Assembly (NCBI GenBank): GCA_964532155.1
Contig: CAZHGN010000038.1
Span: 1-14,300 of the forward strand
Reading direction: 5' to 3'
From: HGM11416 sp964532155
GTDB lineage: Bacteria > Bacillota > Clostridia > Christensenellales > Borkfalkiaceae
Length of the DNA stretch: 14,300 bases
Part shown: positions 1 to 5,502 of the stretch, in pieces
Position numbering within the stretch: the stretch's first letter is position 1
Layout of the letters: the number at the start of each line of letters is the position of its first letter
Notes under the pieces: model-generated
Databases searched by the model: none
What the model saw: the letters and a program-made list of their open reading frames with translations, nothing else
What the model was told of the DNA's origin: nothing
Translations under genes and position numbers: made by a program

Positions 1-3000
1 TTTCGCCACGTCGGTTATGTAATCGAGCACTTTGTGAATCTCGAGTTCTTTGCTTTTCGCTACGAAGTCTTTAAGCTCTACGTCGGTATAAAGGTCTGCA
101 AATCCGGTGAATATAGCGTTGACAAGATCGTTGTTTTTGGTATCGGCAAACGCATCTATAACCGCTTTTATGTCTGCGGTTACTTCGGAAACTTTTGCTA
201 AATCGTTGACTATGGGAGCGCTTATAGTTCCCGCAAGCAACGTCTTAAACGGTGCAAGTAACGCGTCTATTTCAGAATCTTCAAGTGCCTTAGTCGCTTT
301 TACGATATTGCCAACCGAACCGAGTACGTCGTCTACTTTGAGGTCCTTGGTGTCGGCTACGAAGTCCTTAAGAAGTTCATCTTCGTAAAGACTCTTAAGT
401 TCGGCGTATACGGCGCTAAGTATATCGTTTTTAAAGAACAAATTGGTTACGGTTTCAACAGCCGCAATGGTGTCGTCCGTCTTAGACAAAGGATTAACTT
501 CGGGATTGGCAACCGTTCCGCTAACGATCTGCTCTATAAGTGCAACGACGTCGTCAATCTTAGCGTTCGTTTCGGCGTTAGCCACAGCCGTTTTAACAAC
601 GCTTGCAACGTAATCGATCACTTTGTGAATCTTGAGTTCTTTGCTTTCCGTTACGAAGTCTTCAAGTGCTACGTCGGTATAAAGGTCTGCAAATCCGGTG
701 AATATAGCATTGACAAGATCGTTCGTCTTTTTGTCGGACGTATCGACAAATTCGGAAACTACGCCATGAAGTTTTTCGATTACTTCAGCCACCGTAGCTT
801 TTGCATCAAAACCCATTTTGTCCAAGTTGCCCGCAACTATTGACTGCACAAACTCTGCAAACGCGTTTATTTTAGAAGTATTCTTCCGATCTGTCGCAAC
901 GTCGACAACTTCCGCAACCGAAGCGATTATATCATCGATTCTAATTATTTTAGAATCAGAAACGAAAGTCCTAATTACACTTCCTTCGGGATAAAGGCTT
1001 GCAAATTTTTCGAATATAGTATTGACGATAACGTTAAGTTTTCCGCTTTCGCCAATAAACTTATTATATATAACTTTGACTTTGTTCGCAAGGTCATAAA
1101 TTTGTGCGCTTCCATTCAGCCCGACGTTTATAACTTCGCCGGCAACGAGAGTTTGAATGAAGTCGGATACCGCATCAATCTTATCCTCAGCGGCAGAACC
1201 GGCCGCAGCCTTAATGACTTCGGAAATAGAGTCAACAACGTCTTTCACCCGGAGCATTTCACTCAAACTTACGAAATTCTTAACGTAAGCGTCGTTGCCT
1301 TCGTAAAGAATACGCAGCTGTTTATACAGTTCGGCAAGAACGTTGTTCGTAACAAACTCATCGGTTACTTTTTTAACAGCATCGATCGCATCGGAGATCA
1401 CGATATCTTCGTCAATCTCAGGGGCAGACAAAGGTCCATCAAGCAAAAGCGTAAAAAGCGCCACGACCGCGTCGGTAATACCCTGAGCGTCGCCTTCGTA
1501 GCCGCACTTTTCAGCGACGAAGCAGCCTGCCGCGCCGAAGAGTTCTATGTAATAATCGATATCTTTCGCTTTAAGCTCCTTGCCGCCGGTCGCTATATCT
1601 TTAGCAAATTCGGCAACGGAGATCGAGAGGAAGTCCGAAGCGGCGGACGTTGCGTCGCCCTGCCATACGTAAGAGCCGATTCCGTTATCGAGCTTGTATT
1701 CGAGCTCGTCGAGATCGGTATCGAGATAGGTAAGAACTACGTCCGCGAGGTCGCCGATCATAACCTTAGAGAGTACGTCGTACGAATCGAACGGATCGTT
1801 CTTATCGAGCAAACCGCCAGCTACGTCGGCAATTTTGCAATCGAACAATGCGGATATTTCGACGGAGAGATAATCGAGCTCGCCGCCGTTTTCTTTATAG
1901 TATCTACCCGTTTCTTCATCGCATTCAAAACCTGCGAAGGCAACGAACAGATCGCCGACCTTAGTGTCGGGGAGTAACGCGCCGATAACGTCCTTTGCCG
2001 AGTAGTCGGAAGAAAGAACGTCGAATATATTATCGAATGAGAAATCGAGAACGAGAGCCAAAACCTTATCGTCGGTTTTCCAAGTGCCGTCTTCGTTCTT
2101 TTCGGTGCCGAGAATGTCACCCATAGTTACGTCCCCAAGGGCATTACGGAACGTTTCGAGAAGGGCATCTACCGAGTATTCTTCGCGTACGAAGTCTGAT
2201 ACCTTGAGATCGAACAACGCCTTAATAAGCGCGTTCGCATCTTCGGGCTCTTCGCCCGGTTTAAATATGAGGTCGCCCAAAGTCTTATCGCCGAGAGAAG
2301 CCGCAAGACTTTCGATAAGCGATTTTACGAACACGTCGGCGTCGAAGCTTTCGCCTTGACCTTTAAGCAAATCGCCGACCGAAAGAGCACGCAAACCGTC
2401 GAGCGGAGGTACGTCGCCTTCGACTATTCCCACCATATCCAAAATCATTCCGACGCTGAGATCGCCGGCTACTGCGGATATCTTTTCGAATATACTCTTA
2501 TCCTCGAGCAACGAAGATACGCTGAGGTTTGCAACGATCTGGAGCAAATCTTCTGCAGGCTCGCCGTCGCCGTTAATCCAAACGCCGTCGTTGTCTTCGT
2601 CGGTAAGACCGAGTATGTAACCGACCTTAACGTTGCCCAATACCTTAGCGTAATAGAAATCGTAGCCGCCGTCGGCGTTCTTAACGAACATATCCGAAAG
2701 ACGCGCGCCGTTTAAGAATTTTGCGTATGAAGAAACCTTTTCGCCGATTTCGGGCGAAACGGTAGCGGCAATCGAGGTCAGTATTTCTTCGATGGGCATT
2801 TTCGCAACGCTCGAAAGGTTGCCCTCCATAAGTTCGTACATAATGTCGCCGCCGTTGATCATTTCACTGATAACGCCGAGCGAAATATTGCCGAAAATAC
2901 CGAGAACGGGCAACGCCTGCGCCTCTTCACTGTCGGATAAGACGTAGTTAAAGGTGTGCGTTTGCTCATCGTACTTGCAATCGAAATAATCGGGGAGAAT

Positions 3001-3564
3001 AGCGCCGACCTTAAGGTTTTTGATAGCCTTAAATATTCCCGTCTCGCCCGTCAGCTCGTCGCTTTCGATAAGTTCCAAAAGCGTATAATCGCCCAACTTC
3101 TCTTGTGCCTCGGTCGATAAAATATCGTCGAGGTCCTTGCCGGTAAGCGAAGGCAAGAAGTTATAAAGGGCACGCAAACGCACGCCGCTAAGCAACGCGG
3201 GTATGCCGTCTTTTAAGCTAAACAGCGAGATCGCGGTAAGCGCTTGCCAGTCGGAACTGTCTTTGTCGACGTTTTCGATACCCAGATTTTTAAGCACCTT
3301 TTCGAGGTCAAGCCCGTATTCGGCTTCTAACCTTGCGAGGGTATAGTTATCCGGATCGTTGAGAGCGCCGTTCAAGAGGTAGATAAGATCTTCTACCGAC
3401 TGATCGCGCAGATCACCCAAGCCGGGATCGTCGGACACGATACCGAGGGGCTTGACGTTTTTATACGCCCAGTAAGTCCCTCCGACCATCGAGCCCGCCG
3501 CCGCGGCGACGGTGAACACCATTCCAAGTACGAATGCCAGTACTCTTCTCAGTAAGTTTCCCAT
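1..3564 (-). CDS. Giant repeat-containing, probably exported protein; 3' end outside window
   Basis: I read 1188 codons with no in-frame stop, from ATG at 3564 to the window edge, so the C-terminus is missing. The start is supported by AAAGGAG eight bases upstream and by a consensus promoter. Residues 1-35 look like a signal peptide or signal anchor: MGNLLRR, then a hydrophobic core (VLAFVLGMVFTVAAAAG) and a GGTYWAYK boundary. The rest should therefore lie outside the membrane, which is inference. Residues about 180-655 carry a short recurring motif such as NVKVGYIL, ALSVGDLL, DVTMGDIL and DTKVGDLF. Residues about 647-1188 are six helical-looking units of 98-106 residues, anchored by KELK-type motifs at 662, 768, 872, 975, 1073 and 1172. 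No enzymatic domain or catalytic motif was recognised, and I cannot name a family. A surface, adhesive or spacer role is possible. The long open frames on the opposite strand here are shadows. Confidence 0.93.
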   Translation of the reverse strand, partial: MGNLLRRVLAFVLGMVFTVAAAAGSMVGGTYWAYKNVKPLGIVSDDPGLGDLRDQSVEDLIYLLNGALNDPDNYTLARLEAEYGLDLEKVLKNLGIENVDKDSSDWQALTAISLFSLKDGIPALLSGVRLRALYNFLPSLTGKDLDDILSTEAQEKLGDYTLLELIESDELTGETGIFKAIKNLKVGAILPDYFDCKYDEQTHTFNYVLSDSEEAQALPVLGIFGNISLGVISEMINGGDIMYELMEGNLSSVAKMPIEEILTSIAATVSPEIGEKVSSYAKFLNGARLSDMFVKNADGGYDFYYAKVLGNVKVGYILGLTDEDNDGVWINGDGEPAEDLLQIVANLSVSSLLEDKSIFEKISAVAGDLSVGMILDMVGIVEGDVPPLDGLRALSVGDLLKGQGESFDADVFVKSLIESLAASLGDKTLGDLIFKPGEEPEDANALIKALFDLKVSDFVREEYSVDALLETFRNALGDVTMGDILGTEKNEDGTWKTDDKVLALVLDFSFDNIFDVLSSDYSAKDVIGALLPDTKVGDLFVAFAGFECDEETGRYYKENGGELDYLSVEISALFDCKIADVAGGLLDKNDPFDSYDVLSKVMIGDLADVVLTYLDTDLDELEYKLDNGIGSYVWQGDATSAASDFLSISVAEFAKDIATGGKELKAKDIDYYIELFGAAGCFVAEKCGYEGDAQGITDAVVALFTLLLDGPLSAPEIDEDIVISDAIDAVKKVTDEFVTNNVLAELYKQLRILYEGNDAYVKNFVSLSEMLRVKDVVDSISEVIKAAAGSAAEDKIDAVSDFIQTLVAGEVINVGLNGSAQIYDLANKVKVIYNKFIGESGKLNVIVNTIFEKFASLYPEGSVIRTFVSDSKIIRIDDIIASVAEVVDVATDRKNTSKINAFAEFVQSIVAGNLDKMGFDAKATVAEVIEKLHGVVSEFVDTSDKKTNDLVNAIFTGFADLYTDVALEDFVTESKELKIHKVIDYVASVVKTAVANAETNAKIDDVVALIEQIVSGTVANPEVNPLSKTDDTIAAVETVTNLFFKNDILSAVYAELKSLYEDELLKDFVADTKDLKVDDVLGSVGNIVKATKALEDSEIDALLAPFKTLLAGTISAPIVNDLAKVSEVTADIKAVIDAFADTKNNDLVNAIFTGFADLYTDVELKDFVAKSKELEIHKVLDYITDVAK
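21..132 (-). repeat. Near-identical internal DNA duplication, copy distal to the gene start
   Basis: This 112-bp tract matches 612-723 at 104 positions. The offset is exactly 591 bp (197 codons), so the duplication is in frame. It encodes the NAIFTGFADLYTDV to IHKV segment of the sixth unit. Confidence 0.92.
612..723 (-). repeat. Near-identical internal DNA duplication, copy proximal to the gene start
   Basis: Partner of 21-132, with eight mismatches and no gaps. It encodes the same segment in the fourth unit. The unit between them is clearly diverged at the DNA level, so the duplicated block is a pair of units rather than a single unit. Confidence 0.92.
1603..3018 (-). repeat. Array of short [DN]x[KS][VLM]GD[IL]L motifs in the giant protein
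   Basis: An eight-residue motif recurs about 13-14 times between residues 183 and 654. Examples, with the first residue: NLKVGAIL 183, NISLGVIS 226, NVKVGYIL 311, NLSVSSLL 346, DLSVGMIL 368, ALSVGDLL 393, DKTLGDLI 426, DLKVSDFV 452, DVTMGDIL 478, DTKVGDLF 533, DCKIADVA 575, KVMIGDLA 600 and SISVAEFA 647. Spacing varies from 22 to about 60 residues, so this is a degenerate motif array rather than a strict tandem repeat. The sequence between the motifs is acidic and loosely helical. What the motif does is unknown. Confidence 0.75.
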
Positions 3565-3645
3565 TCTGTCATCTCCTTTGATTTTAACTGCGGCGTTAGG
3601 CGTAATAACCGCCGTCGTTCGTCCGCAGAATTTAAGGACGCTTTT

Positions 3646-3674
3646 ATTATATAATTTATAAAATACCTTGTCAA
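3646..3674 (-). promoter_or_regulatory. Perfect-consensus sigma-A promoter of the giant gene
   Basis: On the minus strand TTGACA (3669-3674), a 17-bp spacer and TATAAT (3646-3651) match the housekeeping consensus at all 12 positions. Transcription should begin near 3639, giving a leader of about 75 nt. The leader carries nested inverted repeats: CTGCGG/CCGCAG (3588-3593, 3623-3628) enclosing GGCG/CGCC (3599-3602, 3610-3613). The ribosome binding site AAAGGAG follows just before the ATG. This predicts strong expression unless the leader is regulatory. Confidence 0.85.
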
Positions 3675-3999
3675 CGCCTGCGCGTTAAAAATCGATGATA
3701 AAAAGAAAATTTTTCTATTTTTTCACAAAAGATTTACACACTTTTTCACACTGCGAAAAAAAATCTCGTTTTAAGCCGCAAAATACGCCTAAAAAACAAG
3801 TGCATAACAGACAGCCGAAAAAAAAGAAACGCCGCCCGAAAACGACTTCGCGCGCCGCCTTTTACCCCTCGATTATTCCTTCGCCCGTCACACGGTTATC
3901 TTTTGGCAGATCTTGAACGGCTCTGATTTTATTTGCAAAAGCTAACCGCGCTTTACCAAAACAAGGTTGCAAGCAGGTTTAAAAAGGGCGTTTTGTGGC

Positions 4000-4011
4000 G
4001 ATAATCGACCT
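4000..4011 (+). repeat. Dispersed intergenic element, copy 1 (partial core)
   Basis: GATAATCGACCT, identical to the first 12 bases of the 16-bp core, then diverging to CCGCGG. It lies in the loop of the inverted repeat GGGCGTTTT / AAAACGCTC. Read on the minus strand, that hairpin is followed by CTTTTT and so resembles a weak terminator. Confidence 0.6.
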
Positions 4012-4109
4012 CCGCGGCGACTTTTTAAATAAAACGCTCCTTTCCGCATAAAAGAATTTTAAAAGAAAAAATAATCGAATAAAAGAGTGTTTTTACTGAA
4101 AATATAGGG

Positions 4110-4125
4110 CTATAGGTTGATTATC
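4110..4125 (-). repeat. Dispersed intergenic element, copy 2
   Basis: CTATAGGTTGATTATC on the plus strand, one mismatch from the core GATAATCGACCTATAG read on the minus strand. Similarity to copy 3 extends outward on both sides (GGG before it, CG and TTCG after it), so 4107-4137 and 5244-5274 align over about 31 bp. Confidence 0.75.
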
Positions 4126-4193
4126 GGCACTTTCGGCAAACTTAAATTATTTTAAGCAAAAAAAGCCGAATTGTCTTTTAACGAGTAAATCGT

Positions 4194-4222
4194 TTGCTTT
4201 TTAGTTTTAAAGGTTGTATAAT
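4194..4222 (+). promoter_or_regulatory. Candidate sigma-A promoter of the lipid kinase gene
   Basis: TTGCTT (4194-4199), a 17-bp spacer and a perfect TATAAT (4217-4222). The -35 box is weak, matching only TTG, so the assignment rests on the -10 and on position. The start would be near 4229, leaving a leader of about 90 nt. That leader has a small hairpin, GCCGA(AAC)/(GTT)ATCGGC, at 4241-4261, before the GAGGAG ribosome binding site. Confidence 0.55.
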
Positions 4223-4240
4223 AAAGTCGTATTACAACCT
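4211..4240. promoter_or_regulatory. Inverted repeat straddling the lipid kinase -10 box (possible operator)
   Basis: Perfect 8-bp arms AGGTTGTA (4211-4218) and TACAACCT (4233-4240) with a 14-bp spacer. The left arm overlaps the -10 hexamer and the right arm lies just past the expected start, a usual place for a repressor operator. No regulator is encoded nearby, so the role is inferred from position only. Confidence 0.4.
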
Positions 4241-4320
4241 GCCGAAACTGAGGTTATCGGCAAAAAAAGCGTGATCTTAACCGCATACGGATTTTACGAA
4301 GCGGCAAAAGAGGAGCAATT

Positions 4321-5184
4321 ATGATCGATTTCGTCATAAACGAAAAGGCGGGCGCCAAAAGATCGGCACGCGCCAAATCAATAATTACGTCCGTTTTAGA
4401 AAAAAGGGGTATAGAGTTTGCATTCCACACGACCGAGTATCGCAGACATGCAACCGAAATTACCCGAGAACTGTGCAAGAACGGCGCAACGACCATAGTT
4501 GCCGTCGGCGGCGACGGAACGGTGAACGAGGTGCTTAACGGACTCGACGACTTAAACGTTAAGTTCGGAATAATCCCTTGCGGCAGCGGAAACGATTTCG
4601 TGGACACCGTAGGCATTCCGTTAGACGTCGAAAAAGCCCTCGATATTATTTTGGACGGCGAATGCAAACCGACCGATTTCCTCGTTTGCGACGGCGTGCG
4701 CGGAATAAACATAATCGGAACCGGCATCGACGTCGAAATACTTCAGCGGTGCGAACGCAGTAAAATACTTAAAGGCAAGCTCAAATACCTTATATCCCTT
4801 CTTGTAAGCCTTATAAAATTCAAATTCTATAAATTCAGACCGGACGACGAAAGCGCGCCCGAGCAAAGCGCGCTCATCGTTTGTTGCGGAAACGGCAGAA
4901 AGTTCGGCGGCGGCATACCTATGTGTCCGACGGCGGAGGTCGACGACGGCAAGATGGATTTTATGGTCGTTAACCAAATGAACAGGCTGGCAATGCCCGT
5001 CTATCTCGTTCGCCTTTTGAAAGGAAAAATTCTCGAGCAAAAGTTTTGCAAACTAACGTACCCCGATCAAGTAAAAGCCATTTTCGACAAACCTATATCG
5101 GTTGAAATAGACGGCGAAATTTACGAAAACATGAAATTCGACGTACATATCGAAAAGGGCAAACTTAATCTTTACAGACCTTAA
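4321..5184 (+). CDS. Diacylglycerol/lipid kinase family protein (DagK catalytic domain)
   Basis: A 287-residue protein of the DagK_cat / YegS-BmrU family, which transfers ATP phosphate to a lipid such as diacylglycerol. In Gram-positive bacteria members recycle diacylglycerol into phosphatidic acid at the inner face of the membrane. The nucleotide-binding motif VGGDGTVNEVLNG lies at 62-74, PCGSGND at 86-92, GNGRKFGGG at 190-198, and PTAEVDDGKMD at 203-213. The ID-GE of VEIDGE (261-266) fits the conserved glutamate near the active site. The N-terminal NxxAG is a variant of the usual NPxSG. No membrane segment is obvious. The ATG follows GAGGAG by five bases. It is a single-gene transcript with its own candidate promoter and terminator. 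The lipid substrate cannot be told from sequence; DgkB is the nearest guess. Confidence 0.9.
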   Translation: MIDFVINEKAGAKRSARAKSIITSVLEKRGIEFAFHTTEYRRHATEITRELCKNGATTIVAVGGDGTVNEVLNGLDDLNVKFGIIPCGSGNDFVDTVGIPLDVEKALDIILDGECKPTDFLVCDGVRGINIIGTGIDVEILQRCERSKILKGKLKYLISLLVSLIKFKFYKFRPDDESAPEQSALIVCCGNGRKFGGGIPMCPTAEVDDGKMDFMVVNQMNRLAMPVYLVRLLKGKILEQKFCKLTYPDQVKAIFDKPISVEIDGEIYENMKFDVHIEKGKLNLYRP

Positions 5185-5201
5185 TTATTCAGCGGATTTT
5201 T

Positions 5202-5231
5202 ACGGCAAAGCGCTTCGCTTTGCCGTTTTTT
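5202..5231 (+). terminator. Strong intrinsic terminator of the lipid kinase gene
   Basis: An 11-bp perfect stem (ACGGCAAAGCG / CGCTTTGCCGT) with a 3-nt loop, followed by TTTTTT, 17 bases after the stop codon. An AT hairpin, CCGTTTTTT / AAAAAAACGG, follows directly. Confidence 0.93.
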
Positions 5232-5246
5232 ATTAAAAAAACGGGG

Positions 5247-5262
5247 CTATAGGTCGATTATC
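5247..5262 (-). repeat. Dispersed intergenic element, copy 3
   Basis: An exact 16-bp core, CTATAGGTCGATTATC on the plus strand, identical in reverse complement to copies 4 and 5. With copy 4 it forms a perfect 16-bp inverted repeat around a 187-bp AT-rich segment in which I see no gene. Both copies are flanked on the CTATAG side by a C/G-rich bridge and a run of seven A or T. Confidence 0.88.
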
Positions 5263-5421
5263 GCAACATTCGCTACATTTTACAATTACATGCGAAAGCT
5301 TCTAAAACCATATTTTCAGCTTAACGCATGGCACAAAAAATCGGTATGCGTTATAAAAATTTAATAGCCAAATAGCAAAAAGATGTTACAACATGCCGAC
5401 TCTTAATTCAACCATAGTCAA

Positions 5422-5472
5422 ACATAATAATAAAACCGCCTAAAGCCGAGATAATCGACCTATAGACGGTTT
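5422..5472 (-). terminator. Terminator of the gyrase operon, possibly bidirectional
   Basis: Read on the minus strand, AAACCGTCTA pairs with TAGGCGGTTT (10 bp with one wobble) around a 20-nt loop and is followed by TTTTATTATTATG. Read on the plus strand the same stem is followed by seven T and then a second T run. It starts 31 bases after the gyrA stop. The loop is long for a classical terminator because it carries the dispersed element. Confidence 0.7.
5450..5465 (+). repeat. Dispersed intergenic element, copy 4, inside the gyrA terminator
   Basis: Exact GATAATCGACCTATAG. Its last three bases (TAG) belong to one arm of the terminator stem at 5433-5472, and the rest fills the loop. Confidence 0.88.
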
Positions 5473-5502
5473 TTTTGTTATTTTTTTGCCTTATTCGGCG
5501 TG

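Larger units (their letters stand above)
1..1626 (-). repeat. Six tandem ~100-residue repeat units in the giant protein
   Basis: Units are anchored by [KS]-E-[LM]-[KR]-x-x-[KD]-[VI] at residues 662, 768, 872, 975, 1073 and 1172, giving periods of 106, 104, 103, 98 and 99. Within a unit the order is an LYxD / LKDFV segment, the KELK motif, a VxDYxxxVVKxA helix, an acidic linker, an IDxxxxFIQxLVAG helix, a linker, and an AVxxVxxxF / NDLVNAIFxxFA helix leading into the next LYxD. Anchors of the LY pair are at 753, 857, 961, 1059 and 1158. The first unit (about 647-750) lacks the LYxD lead and starts with an SISVAEF motif of the preceding array, so the two repeat types may share an origin. The sixth unit is cut by the window edge. 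Confidence 0.85.
3675..4193. other. Non-coding gap with no recognisable gene
   Basis: The whole gap is 3565-4320, with promoters at both ends. The middle is AT-rich with homopolymer runs. I see no tRNA, riboswitch or convincing small gene. The only short open frame (ATG 3695) has no ribosome binding site and a low-complexity Lys/Arg-rich product. It does hold two copies of the dispersed GATAATCGACCT element and an imperfect hairpin at 4132-4170 (TTCGGC/GCCGAA around CTTAAA/TTTAAG). A longer inverted repeat, GGGCGTTTT (3986-3994) with AAAACGCTC downstream, brackets the first element copy. Confidence 0.6.

Noticed and set aside
1102..1977. A 291-codon open frame, and shorter ones, on the plus strand across 107-2715
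   Set aside because: They are shadows of the giant minus-strand gene, which I read through triplet by triplet without a stop.
3719..3750. Three TTnnnCACA-like sequences resembling DnaA boxes (TTTTTCACA, ATTTACACA, TTTTTCACA)
   Set aside because: They match TTATCCACA at only 6-7 of 9 positions in AT-rich DNA, and none of the usual origin neighbours is present, so no origin is claimed.
3695..3916. A 73-codon open frame in the long gap
   Set aside because: It has no ribosome binding site, a low-complexity Lys/Arg-rich product and no promoter pointing at it.
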